A DNA stretch of 64,000 nt, taken from the NCBI GenBank assembly GCA_016584305.1, contig JACEEZ010025370.1:1-64000 (forward strand), in the 5' to 3' direction. This document shows positions 45,567-57,714 of the stretch, piece after piece; position 1 is the stretch's first letter, and every line of letters begins with the position of its first letter. The DNA comes from Chionoecetes opilio. Taxonomy: Eukaryota; Arthropoda; Malacostraca; Decapoda; Majidae. A program made the position numbers and the translations under genes. The notes under the pieces were generated by a model, which worked only from the letters and a program-made list of their open reading frames with translations, was not told the DNA's origin and searched no databases.

Positions 45567-48110
45567 CTAGTTGCATTTACCTAGTTGTAACATACAGGAA
45601 AAGCGATATTCTCGTACAGTCCCGTCTCCAAAACTACTATTATCCAACTTTGCTTTGAAGTCGTGAACATTCATGGCATGTACCCCTTCATTATCCAGTT
45701 TATTCCACAGTGCAATGGATCTGTGTGGAAAGCTATACTTTTTGATATCTTTCTTGTATGTGGTCCTCTTGAACTTATACCCATGATTTCTCGTATCTCT
45801 CTCATCCCATAAATTCATATCATCTCTATCATAATTTTACAGTCCCTTGGAAATCCTGAACACATTAATCAGATCACCTCTTTTTCTTCTATTCTCCAGG
45901 GTTGGAAGATTTAATTTTGACAGTCTTTCATCGTATGATAAATCTTTCAAACTTTGGACCATCTTCGTTGCCGCCCTCTGTATTATTTCAATCTTTCTTA
46001 TATTTTTCTTTCTATGTGGTGACCAAACTGATAGACTGATGCACTGATGCATATTTCGATCTCGGTCGAATCATTAATACAATCTGCTTTTTCATCATCT
46101 CCTCATCCAAATAAGAAAACCCCATTCCTATATTCCTTAAGAGGTTATATGCCTCTCCAGTGATCTTATTTATGTGCCTCTCTGGTGTAAGGTTACTGGT
46201 GACCGTTACTCCCAGGTCTTTTTCTTCTTTTCTTTTTCTGATATACTCATTTCCCATTCGGTAATTCCCTGTTTGTCTCCTTGTATTCTTACCGAACTTT
46301 AAATGTTTCCTGCATTAAACTCCATTACCCATCTCTTACTCCATTATGATATATTGATACATCATCAATGTCTGTTTGCAGCTCTTTACAATCTTTCTCA
46401 TTTTTTACCTTTCTCAGCAACTTGGCATCATCCGCGAATAAACTTACATAGCTATCTATTCCTTCCACCACTTCATTTATATGGACCATGAACATCACTG
46501 GTGCCAGCACTGACCCTTGAGGAACTCCACTTATTACTCTGTACTACTTTGATTGTTGATCCTTTATGACTATTATCATCTCCCTATCCTTCAAATAATC
46601 TTTTATCCATTTCAGCAGAGCATTTCTCACACCTCCTTTGTGTTCAATTTTCCATAACAGTCTTTTGTGCGGAAACCTTGTCAAACGTTTTTTTCAAGTC
46701 GAGGAAGACACATCGACCCATCCGTCTCTCTCTTTTGTTTCATCAATCACTCTTGAGTAGAAACTTAAAAGGTTTGTGATGCAAGACCTGCCTTTCTTAA
46801 AACCAAATTGTCGATCTGTAATAGTATCTTCTTATCTTCAAGATATTTCATTCATATGTTTTTCACAATACTCTCACAAATTATGCAACAACACTGGTTA
46901 GTGATACAGCTGGTTAGTTAATTCAATAGCTCTTTCTTATTTCCTCCCTTATGAATTGGGACCACATTTGCTCTCTTCCAATGTTGGGGCACTTTTCCTT
47001 CTGCTAGTGAGGTCACAAGAATATCATGTATTTTAACCGCCAGACTCTTTCATTATCCAGTTCGACACTCCATCTGGACTTGGGGCTTTTCTCACATCAT
47101 GACTTTCCATTAGATTTTTTAAATTTCTTGTACGTATATCTTCATATCTTCCATATTATTTTCCTTTGCTTTTGTGTCCATCGTTCTAAATTAGCGTTCT
47201 CTTGTAAATATTGTCTGAAAGCACTTACTCATCACCTCAACCTGTAGAAGGGTATCTCCGTACACTGTGCCATCTTCTTCTGAAGGTGTAAACAGCTTCA
47301 GCTTATCTATTCTTTCCTTCATTTTCATTTTTCAATTTATATATTTTTAAAAAGTTTCGATTCGTTCTGACATTTTACTATTATATTTCTCTCATAATTA
47401 CTTTCCTCTTCTCTTCGGATTCTTACATATTCATTTCTAGTTGTCTTGTACTCCTCCCATAAGGTGTTTTCTCCTATTTTTCCTCCAACTATTCCATGCT
47501 TTCTATGTTACCAATCTTGCTAATTCACATCTTCTATTAAACCAATAATTTGTTTTCTTCCCTTTAATAACATTCTTGGAACATATCTATTGATTCCCTC
47601 AGTGTATATTTGGATAAACTCATCCCATTGTTTCTGAGTACGCTTTGTTACATGGAAACTACTCTAGTCTGTCTGCGAAATTTTTGTTTTAAACTGTCAA
47701 AATCTGCTTTTCCATAATTGTATCTTCCTTTCTTTCTTACCAAACTTGCTAATTCACATCTTCTATTAAACCCATCCTTCTTTTTCTTCTCTTTAATAAC
47801 CATTCTTGGAACATATCTATCGATTCCATTCGTGAATATTTGAATAAACTCATCCAATTTTTTCTGAGTACGCTTTGTTGCATGGAAACTACTCCAGTCT
47901 GTCTCTGCGAAACATATGTTTTAACTGTCAAAATCTGCATTTCCATAATTGTATCTTCCTTTCTTGTGTTCTTCTCTTCTCCCCACTTTTTTTACTATCA
48001 TTTATTTCTAACTCAATAAGTATATCGCCACTCTTTCCTAGTGGGCACTGATAATATACTTTTCTAACTTCTAACTACGTCTAGTTCTTTCGTCAATAAT
48101 TATATAGATC
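45567..48110 (-). pseudogene. CR1-like LINE, frameshifted, with internal tandem duplication
   Basis: Minus strand. From high to low coordinates: linker between endonuclease and RT, present twice as a ~232-bp tandem duplication (47570-47770 and 47802-47975; DEFIQIFTNGIDRYVPRMVI), RT pieces near 47100-46550, the catalytic LFADDAKLL near 46440, thumb (GVTVTSNLTPERHINKITG, 46220), and the C-terminus (VWSPHRKKNIRKIEIIQRAA, 46030; YSFPHRSIALWNKLD, 45740). It ends in a tacctagttgta tail at 45570-45600, like the fragment at 38.7 kb. Inactive. Confidence 0.8.
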
Positions 48111-48143
48111 TAATCTTCGTGGTTCTTCGTTCCCTCAAAATGT

Positions 48144-48211
<68 letters not shown>

Positions 48212-48639
48212 TGTTGTAGTCAAGACCAGACCCTCCGAGACCAAGACCAAGACCAAGACCAGACCCTTCGAGACCAAGACCAAGACCAAGATCAGACATT
48301 CCGAGACCAAGACCAGCCCTCCGAGACCAAGACCAAGACCTTCCGAGACCAAGACCAAGACCAGACCCTCCGAAACAGACCAAGACCAAGAACAGGCATA
48401 TCAATTTTTTTTTTTTAAATATGACTATTATCTGAATGTTTTTGGTCTGTACTGCGTAAATACTAAATTGTATTGTCCTAAGTTGTTCGGATTGGATCGC
48501 CGCAAGTGCTTGATAAGAGCCGACGTCGTGCCAGCCTTGTCCGTGATGCTTTGCTTGCAGAAAGTACAAACTGCTGTGTGTTTTTGGTTTCCGTGTTTCT
48601 TATAAAAAAAACTCCTTCTGGTCCTTGAACGCTGTGTGG

Positions 48640-48950
48640 GTTGGCACTAGGAGGTTCCCGTGGTGTAACGGGAAGCACAGCCGCCCGGCATGCGGAAGGT
48701 CCCGGGTTCGATTCCCGAGCGGTGCAACCTTTATTGGTGAGACCCCTTACTCTAACATGGCGCAGTGAGTAGGATCGTGGATGCACATTCCCCCGGTCAG
48801 GCTGCGGCAGCCTTAGGGGGGAGATGTGTGGGTTGTCACTAGGAGGTTCCCGTGGTGTAACGGGAAGCACAGCCGCCCGGCATGCGGAAGGTCCCAGGTT
48901 CGATTCCCGAGCGGTGCAACCTTTATTGGTGAGACCCCTTACTCTAACAA
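48640..48950 (+). repeat. tRNA-like (SINE-type) repeat, two tandem copies
   Basis: Two ~180-bp units, each with tggtgtaacgggaagc (A-box-like), an anticodon-arm-like ccgcccggcatgcgg and ggttcgattcccgag (B box). The D- and T-arms fold, but the acceptor stem does not (5' gttcccg cannot pair with 3' gcggtgc) and position 33 is C, so it is not a normal tRNA. The units differ by a few bases. Confidence 0.7.
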
Positions 48951-49069
48951 ACGCAAATTTGATAACTGCTGAAGATGCCGACATGATTACTCATTCCGGT
49001 GTGCAAACGGAAACTAAGCGAGACTAGTCCAGTACACCTCACTGTCCGACGTCCTATGTCACTACCAGA

Positions 49070-49253
49070 CAGAGTTGCCAGGTCCTGCCAATTGTTGTAT
49101 TTCTTGCCAGAAATTACTCAACAAATTTTGGAATTTGCCAGAAATATTCGTCAATTGAATTTCATTTTCTTATGATGAAAAATTGAAAATGCCAAAAAAG
49201 TAAACTGTGAATGCCAAAAGTATATTTTGTGATTTGTGCACCTGGCAACCCTG
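49070..49253. mobile_element. hAT-type MITE, 184 bp
   Basis: Starts cagagttgccaggtcc, ends ggcacctggcaaccctg in inverted form (gcacctggcaaccctg). Flanks ctaccaga (49062-49069) and ctgccaga (49254-49261) are an 8-bp target duplication with one mismatch. A related single end (cagggttgccaggtc) lies at 54457. Confidence 0.8.
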
Positions 49254-49683
49254 CTGCCAGATGTGTTCGATGTAACAACTAACGAGCTCTGGTAGAAGGG
49301 GGGTAAGGGTAACGTATAAGGGAGGAAATATATTTACAAAATTTAAAAAATATGTAAACAACTGAACAGCTAGGTCAAATATTTCTGCTTTCATTGCTTC
49401 GTTGGCATGAAGAAACAAACATAGAAAAATAGAATTTTTTGTGGTTACGTTTTCCAAGCGAGCTAGCTAAACCTGTGGTGTACGTGTACGAAGGGTGCGG
49501 GGATTGCATAGGCCTACACATATATGAAGTACACGGAGGTGAACAGAGCTGCAAACATGCGTGCGTGCAAAAGGAGATTAGGTATCACTGCGAGAATGGC
49601 CATGTACGTCATACATGTTCTTTCGACTAGCACGCACTCTATCAGCGTTCGCAGGGCTCAGCTCATGCATCATCACCGTAGAG

Positions 49684-51194
49684 CAGTGTTTCTTAAAGTG
49701 TGGTCCGTGGACCCCTTGGGGTCCGCAGAACATTTCAAGGGGTCCGCAGGCTAATTTGATTCTGCTAAAATATATAATATTATCTGGAAACAATTTAACC
49801 GACGACTGTAATGATGTTTGCGATTTGGCAACTTTGTAGTGGCCGCTAGTGAGTCAGTAGTGAGTGAGTCAGTTGACGTTAGGCTGCTGAAGGAAGGAAG
49901 TCGCTTGTGCTCCTCTTTATAGCTTTATTAAATTGGTAAGAAAATATTCTGGATGATTATGACAACATACGCATTTTTGTAACCCATTTGTAAATTTTTA
50001 AATTATTTTATAATTATACACAATTGTACTACCGTTATATGTTTAACATCAGAAGTTTATAAATTAGTGGTAAGAATGTATGTTACTTGCAGGATAAATT
50101 GATAGTTACCAGACAGACTAGCCTACTCCGTACCACGACTATGGATCTGTGGCTTAAGACAGGCTCACTTAAACAAAAAAAGAAGGACAACCGAGACAAC
50201 ACGGACATTCAATGGCTCTCAATACTGGCGTACCTGTCTGATATTTTCAGCACACTGAATGGATTGAATCTAGCTTTGCAAGGAAAAGCTACTACCATCT
50301 TTAATGTGCAGGACAAAATACAGAGCACACGAATGAAGCTGGACTTATGGTGTGGCCGCCTTGACCGCAAGGATTTTGAGTCTTTTCCTACCTTAGCAGA
50401 CTTCCTTCTCACTGTCGAAGAAGAGCTAGATGGTGACACAACACAAGGTTTCATAGTCCATATTCAAGGCCTTCACTCAGAGTTAGGAAAATGTTTTCTA
50501 GAACCAGACCCAAGCTTTGGGTGGATTATAAATCCATTTGCTACAGATCAAGCGGAAATAGAAAAGGTCAGTGTTATGCTGCCATCAAAAGAGGTTGATA
50601 ACCTTGTTGAAATTGCAACAAATGAGTCACTTAAGCAACTAATCAGGGAGAGAAGTTTGACGGTTTTTGGGGCTCAAGTACAGCCAGACTACCCTGGACT
50701 CGCAGAATTGGCTTTGAGGCACTTGATGCCGTTCCCAACAACATATAACTGCGAGATTGCATTTTCCACACTGGTTGATCTTAAAACAAAAAGGCGCAAC
50801 CGGATCAATGTCGAACCCGACATGCGACTGAAGCTCAGAAGAATGGAGCCAGACATCTCTTGGATCATGAATCAGCAAAAACAGTACCATTCATCCCATT
50901 AGGATCGAGATGTGAGGACGAAAGGTTGTTGTTCAGTGAAATTTGTGTGAAAAAATGTAAATTGTAAATTGTGAAATAAATAATACTATGTGAGGTAAAA
51001 CTTATGTAGTTCAGTTGAAGTTAAGCCATTAATAAATAATTCAGTAATGATTCTAGTATATTCTAGCCAACAAACTCCTTTTAAAAATTTTACTGAAGAG
51101 ATAGTGTAAAGGGGAAATCTCAGAATTAAGGGACCGCCACATGATTAGCTTTATGAAAAGGGGTCCGCTGCACGATAAAGTTTAAGAACCACTG
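49684..51194 (+). mobile_element. Second hAT element (ZBED/SCAND3-like), 1511 bp, nested
   Basis: Ends cagtgtttcttaaa (49684) and the complement of cagtggttcttaaac (51194). Flanks ccgtagag (49676-49683) and ccgaagag (51195-51202) are an 8-bp duplication with one mismatch. It carries the transposase ORF at 50087-50902. Confidence 0.9.
50087..50902 (+). CDS. hAT transposase, C-terminal part (ZBED5/SCAND3-like)
   Basis: An intact 271-codon frame. The likely start is the second methionine or further in, because the N-terminal BED finger and first catalytic residues are missing. Features: WLSILAYLSDIFSTLNGLNL, LWCGRLDRKDFESFPTL, PDYPGLAELALRHLMPFPTT and CEIAFSTLVDLKTKRRNRI, which together form the C-terminal dimerisation/catalytic region (the final E of the RNase-H-like triad sits in CExxFS). 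Close relatives occur as domesticated ZBED-type genes in animals. Without the N-terminus it is not expected to transpose. Confidence 0.85.
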   Translation: MQDKLIVTRQTSLLRTTTMDLWLKTGSLKQKKKDNRDNTDIQWLSILAYLSDIFSTLNGLNLALQGKATTIFNVQDKIQSTRMKLDLWCGRLDRKDFESFPTLADFLLTVEEELDGDTTQGFIVHIQGLHSELGKCFLEPDPSFGWIINPFATDQAEIEKVSVMLPSKEVDNLVEIATNESLKQLIRERSLTVFGAQVQPDYPGLAELALRHLMPFPTTYNCEIAFSTLVDLKTKRRNRINVEPDMRLKLRRMEPDISWIMNQQKQYHSSH

Positions 51195-51458
51195 CCGAAG
51201 AGCTAGTCAGGCAGTATCTATAGACAGTACAACGCTGTATGGCGCGCCGTGAATCGTAACGGCCATGATTTTTCTCCGTGTATGATTATAAATTCCGATC
51301 TTCCCCACGCCGCGATGCACTTTTTAACCCTGGTCTCGACTTGGTCTCGAGCCAAACTCCGAGACCAGAAGCTTCGAGACCAAAATCGAGACCAAGACCA
51401 CATCAAACTGGTCTCGAGATCGGTCTCGAGACCAAGACCAGTCTCGAGACTTACAACA

Positions 51459-51461
<3 letters not shown>

Positions 51462-51521
<60 letters not shown>

Positions 51522-51563
51522 ATTATATATATGTGTGTATGTATATATATGTATACATATGTA

Positions 51564-51629
<66 letters not shown>

Positions 51630-51630
51630 A
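51462..51630. repeat. (TA)n arrays
   Basis: Two TA blocks (51462-51519 and about 51566-51626) separated by a TATGTGTGTATG stretch. The first is continuous with 48159-48208 across the hAT insertion. Confidence 0.97.
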
Positions 51631-52558
51631 TATAAGCGAAAGTGTGTGTGTGTGTGTGTGTGTCTGTCTGTCTGTCCGCGATAGGTGCCGCCCCCTGTGG
51701 CGGAATCCCATCATATGTCACAGTTTTGGAATCAGGTTGACCAGGGGAAGGTTTAAGCCCACTTATAAGATGATTCGATCACTCTTTTTTTTTTTCTCTT
51801 TTTTTTTAGCAGCCTATTAGCGAGAACTGTGAAGAAAAAAAAGTGGGTTGCGAGAATTGAGGAAACCTTGATGTAGGGTGATGGGTAATAGGTGAGTGAA
51901 TGGGTGGGGTGATGGGTAATGGGTGTGGGGTGATGGGTGAGTGAATGGGTGGGGGGTGATGGGTGAGGGAATAGGTGGGGGGTGATGGGTAATAGGTGAG
52001 TGAATGGGTGTGTGGTGATGGGTAATGGGTGAGTGAATGGGTGTGGTGTGATGGGTAATGGGTGAGTAAATGGGTGGGGGGTGATGGGTAATGGGTGAGT
52101 GAATGGGTGGGGAGAATACATACATTTCAGGAAAGTTAGAAGGGGCTATCTGGAGAGTCTGTTTGGTGGGCCGAGGTGGTGGGTAATGGGTCTATCTGGA
52201 GAGTCTGTGTTTGGTGGGCCTACGGCCCACCAAACACAGGTGGTGGGCCGAGGTGGGCCGAAGGCCCACCAATAGCCCACCGCAGGAGCTAGCCAAAAAG
52301 TCCGCCCGGAGGGCGGCTTTGCTTTCAGGAAAGTTAGAAGGGGCTATGATGTGAATGGGTTGGCGTTAATACATACATTTCTACATCCATGATTTCAGGA
52401 AAGTTAGAAGGGGCTATCTGGAGAGTCTGTGTTTGGTGGGCCGAGGTGGTGGGTAATGGGTCTATCTGGAGAGTCTGTGTTTGGTGGGCCGAAGGCCCAC
52501 CAATAGCCCTCCGCAGGATCTAGCCAAAAAGGCCGCCCGGAGGGCGGCTTTGCGGCTA
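51631..52558 (-). mobile_element. Interspersed repeat family A, copy 2
   Basis: Inverted relative to copy 1 at 10955-11640, with the same order: (TG)n/tctg, the cccttcccctggtc-type unique block, poly(T) at 51785, the gggtgatgggtaatgggtgagtgaatgggt minisatellite (51875-52105), and the terminus gggcggctttgcggctag before (TA)n. A ~190-bp section with ggagagtctgtgtttggtgggcc is duplicated three times at 52150-52495. Confidence 0.75.
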
Positions 52559-52724
<166 letters not shown>

Positions 52725-54400
52725 GTGTCCGCAAAAAGTATAGAGCGCCCCCTCCTCCCCAATATAAACATCATGGAATATATTAAAGTAATCGTCCAGA
52801 CCCAAATTTTTTTTGCCGAATTATGTTGAACATTCAAAACACCTAATCCACCAAAAATAATTGATTTCCAGGCCTTATTTCCGTAAAAACACGACTTTTG
52901 TAAAAAGCGCGCGAAAAAAAAAATCTTCCCTCCAACAGGGCTACGACTGTTATTGATGACGTCAGAACAGGGACGCCCGCAGACACTCTGTCTGACACCT
53001 GTCTGCAAATGTTATGATGAGTGATTGTACTTCGGTGTCAGACAGTGAATCTGTCGCTGTAACATCTAGAGAACGATGCTCAATCTGACACCGAAAGAAA
53101 TGACGCTGGTCGCGTATACTATGAGGAAAACGAACCTCAGATTGTCATGGAATCCTATGTTTGAGCCCGAGTACGAGGTGGATGAACAGGTGTTAGCAGA
53201 GCCTGAGGTTCAGCAGGAGGACCTGGCACTTCTCCAAAACATGGATTGGTAAATAAGGTTAAACCATGTGTGTGGGAATCACAATGAAGGTACTTTCGAG
53301 AAAATCCTATGGTTAGTTTTGGAGCTACAGTCAAACGTCATTACTCGGAAACCACATACTAGCATTAACTACAGCATAGAGTTGGAAAATATGCGGGCGG
53401 GAAGGCAGAAAGTGTGACAGCCACACCAACACAGGGTCTCTCACCGCAGGGCACGCCCACTCCACAACTGGTTTACTTGGTCTTGTTAAGAGGCAAAGCC
53501 TCACAGTCTTGGTGGTCCACCGCTGCTGCCAGTCCTGGCGTCCCTGTCTAACAGGGCCACCTGGTCTGGTATAGTGTTGGACTGAGTCAGTCTTACGGGG
53601 GGGGCGCCGTTTCTCAACACAACTGCTCGCCCCAACACACTATAGGCGTGTATCACCCTGCACACGCCACTCCTTTCCGTGTGCAAACTTTTCTCGAAAG
53701 GCACAGCTGTCTTGCTGCACCCATAAGGATGCATGCATGTGGCATATAGCAAAAAAAAATCTATCAGAAACACCCAAATATCTTCAAGTACTATATTTAT
53801 CTCTGTGTTTACGTGCCTCTCTGATCAGCGCAGGAAGATGAGCCTCCCTGATGGTACGTCACCGAGCCTGAGCCTGAGCGTCTGCAAACCTTGAGAGCGT
53901 TTTGAAAACTCGGGGAATTTGCAGATTTTGATTGCGGATTATTTAAAAACGGCTGACTGGATACAAAAAGTGACGACGTGTTGTTGATATACTCGTTAAT
54001 GGCTATGATTTGATTGCATTAAATCAGGAATGATGAAATGGTCTGGACGATTACTTTAAGGTATTCATTAATAACACATGGAAATGAAACTATTCTTTAT
54101 TTTTAGTATTTTGTGATTTTCCCCTTTGCTTGTATGACCATCTTCAGGCGGTCTGTTCCCACGTCCATGACATGATGACATGATGTTGATGGTGACATGA
54201 TGGTGACATCATCATGGCCTGTTCCCCACGGCCTGTGCGTCTGGCTATTTCTTTTGTTGACACATTTTCCACCTTCCAGGCCAAAATACGAGCCTTTTCC
54301 TCAGTACTGTTGGTTGGAGCCATCTGGATGTGTGGGTACAAAAGTTGCAGTATCAACAAACTGACAAGCCAAATTAGAGGGTCATGGTATGGGAGCAAGC
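52725..54400 (-). mobile_element. Tc1/mariner-like remnant
   Basis: Left end acagtgtccgcaaaaagtatag after TA at 52725 resembles a Tc1/mariner terminus. Beyond the TTAA insertion, minus strand 54330-54235 encodes an N-terminal helix-turn-helix (STEEKARILAWKVENVSTKE then IARRTGR), the paired-like DNA-binding domain of Tc1-type transposases. The DDE part is absent. Confidence 0.6.
52783..54059 (+). mobile_element. TTAA element, copy A (P2X7-like exon carrier)
   Basis: TTAA at 52783-52786 and 54056-54059; ends agtaatcgtccagaccc and ggtctggacgattact are perfect inverted repeats. It carries the same short ORF as copy B, here disrupted by frameshifts near 53070 and 53158. It is about 1.28 kb and lacks part of the middle of copy B. 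Confidence 0.85.
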
Positions 54401-54790
54401 ATCACAGAACCCCTCTCAAAGACAGCTCAGTGAGCACTGAGCGGGAAACTGTCAGGGTTGCCAGGTCGCGGACTGCCATATCACCTGTTCCCGCTTCGAA
54501 ACTCGTCCAAACCCGCCAACCGAACTCTTCTCCCAGCCGAAAAAAATCGCCAATTTTTTTTTTTTTTTGTCATTATGTGAAGCACACAGGTTGATTCACG
54601 ACACACTATACACAAGCGTTCTATCAACAGGAAAATTTAACATGACAACATGTCTGATATTATTTATACATTACACCACGTTAATTCGTCATAATAGGTA
54701 TATCGTTATCTATGTAGCAGCTTCGTGACACTATCGTGATCGTCGTATGTCTATCTTGACGATAAAAAAACGTTACGCGCGCCTTCAACC
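54400..54790. other. No gene recognised; T-rich tract
   Basis: Contains a single hAT-type terminus (cagggttgccaggtc at 54457) without a partner and a poly(T) run near 54556. Nothing else seen. Confidence 0.5.
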
Positions 54791-54791
54791 G

Positions 54792-56206
54792 AGACCACCG
54801 AGAGACAAGGCCTGGTGGATCGCCCGTGATGTCACACCATAAGGATACAACCCGCTCCGCTCCCCGTACAAGTTTACCTACCTAATATAATGTTTATCAG
54901 TATAAAAGATATACTGTTATCTTCGGAAATGTTTGTTCTATAATATTATCAAATAAAAAACTGTAAAACACACAAAGAAAAGGCCATTATGAGACTTTCA
55001 AGAAATATGCATTAACTTAAACTCTTCGCCATTTAATATTTTGCTCGCAAACATTTTACATGGAGAATATCAATAGAAGCGGAGTTTAATTAGCTTTCCA
55101 TTGTTATATTTTGTTTAGTGATAAATGAATTAGCGGCATGCATAAATTAGCGTTAACTAAATATAAAAAATCATGAAATCGGGTAATTTTCTACCTAATA
55201 TATGTTTATCAGTATAAAATATATACTGTTATCTTTGGAAATGTTTGTTCTATAATATTATCAAATAAAAAACCGTAAAACACACTAAAAAATGCCATTA
55301 TGAGACTTTCAAGAAATATGCATGAACTTAAACTTTTCGCCATTTAATATTTTTGTGGAAAAACTTTTTACATGGAGAATATCAATAGAAGCGGAATTTA
55401 ATTAGCTTTCCATTGATATATTTCCTTTTCTGATAAATGAATTAGAACCATGCATGAATTAGCGTTAACTAAATAAATAACATCATGAAATCGGGTAAAT
55501 TACCCGATTTCATGATGTTATTTATTTAGTTAACGCTAATTTATGCATGGTTCTAGTTCATTTATCAGAAAAGGAAATATATCAATGGAAAGCTATTTAA
55601 ATTCCGCTTCTATTGATGTTCTCCATGTAAAAAAAAATTCACAAAAATATTAAATGGCGAAAAGTTTAAGTTCATGCATATTTCTTGAAAGTCTCATAAT
55701 GGCATTTTTTAGTGTGTTTTACGGTTTTTTATTTGATAATATTATAGAACAAACATTTCCAAAGATAACAGTATATATTTTATACTGATAAACATATATT
55801 AGGTAGAAAATTACCCGATTTCATGATTTTTTATATTTAGTTAACGCTAATTTATGCATGCCGCTAATTCATTTATCACTAAACAAAATATAACAATGGA
55901 AAGCTAATTAAACTCCGCTTCTATTGATATTCTCCATGTAAAATGTTTGCGAGCAAAATATTAAATGGCGAAGAGTTTAAGTTAATGCATATTTCTTGAA
56001 AGTCTCATAATGGCCTTTTCTTTGTGTGTTTTACAGTTTTTTATTTGATAATATTATAGAACAAACATTTCCGAAGATAACAGTATATCTTTTATACTGA
56101 TAAACATTATATTAGGTAGGTAAACTTGTACGGGGAGCGGAGCGGGTTGTATCCTTATGGTGTGACGTCACGGGCGATCCACCAGGCCTTATCATCTCGG
56201 TGGCCA
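54792..56206. repeat. 1.4-kb palindrome made of four ~300-bp units
   Basis: Arms meet at 55499 with one unpaired base (tcgggta-aat-taccc ga). Each arm holds two diverged direct copies of a ~305-bp AT-rich unit (starting cctaatat.atgtttatcagtat at 54890 and 55194), so the whole reads A-B-B'-A'. The outer ends are GC-rich (ggcctggtggatcgcccgtga). No ORF. Confidence 0.92.
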
Positions 56207-56279
56207 CGCTTCAACTCACCTTCTCCCCCTTTTTTGCAACCTCTTCCGCCTTCTCCCCCCTTTCTCATTCACCTCCACC

Positions 56280-56710
56280 CTCCTCTTGACTCCCTCCCCC
56301 CTACTCCCTCACCACGCGGTGACACCCCCCTCGACTCCCTTCCCCCCTACTCCCTCACCACGCGGTGACACCCCCTATTCGTCTCCCTACCCTCCTACTC
56401 CTTCATCACGCGGTGACACCCCCCCTCGACTCCCTACCCCCCTACTCCCTCACCACATGGTGACACCCCCCCTCGACTCCCTATCCCCCTACTCCCTCAC
56501 CACTGGGTGACACCCCCACCCCCGCTTTACCACTCACATCGTCAACAACAACAACGCCTTCTACATCCCCAACTCCCCTCTCCCGCATTTCCCCACCCAC
56601 ACCAACACCCCCTTCTTTATTACAACCCCCCTCCCCCGTTTCCCCCCCTTCTCCATACCAACCCCCACCCCTGTTTCTCCCACCTTCATCTCTAGCCCCC
56701 CTTCCTTCTC
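56280..56710. repeat. C-rich minisatellite (~48-bp unit)
   Basis: Five copies of a unit containing ctccctcaccacgcggtgacacccc at 56285-56515, then irregular C-rich sequence. Frames across it are artefacts. Confidence 0.85.
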
Positions 56711-57093
56711 CATCACCATGGCAACACACACCCACGTGTGAGGCATGTTGCTAGCTCTTGACGCTATCGTGATACGTTCATGGCACCGTCATGGCACTGT
56801 CGTAGTTATCGTAGCTCTATCATGACGACAAAATGACCGTTGATTTTCCATTCGTGACGTAGTCGTACAGCTGTCATGACTCCATCGTGACCATCTTACG
56901 ACCGTCATGACACATACGTACAGGCAGCGTGACATTGTTGTGAGGCTATCGTGGTCTGCGTTTATCGTGGTCAAATTTCACGATAGCGTCAATAATCAAA
57001 TTGGTGGCGCTATCGTGGTTCGATTATGGAATGTGTGAAGGGAGCTTAAAGAAAGATACGAGGGGTCAATCATATCTGAGGTGTGAACTCTCC

Positions 57094-57132
<39 letters not shown>

Positions 57133-57690
57133 ACACACAGTCACACACACACAGTCACACACACACATATCTTTGAAATAATTATATTAATAATAAAATA
57201 GTATTAATAATTTGGATGATAATAATAATAACAATAATGAAAATGATGATGCAATTATTAACCATAATAATAGTAGACTAATAACAATAATAATAATAAT
57301 ACCAATAATGAAAATGTGAGCTAGGCTAGATTTGTATAGTGACGCCTGTGTGATATGTAATGATCCGTTTTCTGTGATGGTCTGCCTTCAGGGGTAGAGG
57401 GAGGTTTCACAGAGCGGCATTGTCAGCTGAGCTGCAATCGGCCAATGATAACAGGCTAGCAGACAGCTCTCTAGGGGTAGTCTGAGAGAGAGCTGTCTGG
57501 TTACAGTGGAGATCCATCTCAGCTGCGTCGATAACTGACGAAATTCTTCAAACAAAAAACAAAAAACAAAAAATAACACGCGCCTCAGATTCTGAGCCAA
57601 TGAGCGTTACGCTCATTCATACACGTCTCGGCAGTCGAAGTGGACACTAGTCAGTTCTTGGTCTTGGTACTAGTCAGGAGTCTGTTTCGA
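56711..57690. other. Unassigned; (CA)n, (AAT)n and a small hairpin
   Basis: (CA)n at 57098-57170, aataat-rich sequence at 57180-57310, and a hairpin gacagctctct...agagagctgtc at about 57460-57500. No gene seen. Confidence 0.55.
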
Positions 57691-57714
57691 GAAAAAAAAG
57701 ATAGAAAATAACAT

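Larger units (their letters stand above)
48209..51461. mobile_element. hAT element inserted in (AT)n, 8-bp target duplication
   Basis: Left end cagtgttgtagtc at 48209, right end the complement of cagtgttgtaagtc ending 51461. ATATATAT lies directly outside both ends, an 8-bp duplication as hAT elements make. Both subterminal regions are full of gagaccaagacc motifs in opposite orientation (48220-48385, 51328-51450), likely transposase-binding repeats. The interior holds later insertions and no intact transposase of its own. Confidence 0.8.

Noticed and set aside
48654..48726. Functional tRNA gene
   Set aside because: No acceptor stem pairing, C at position 33, and two tandem units with extra conserved flank; it fits a SINE head better.
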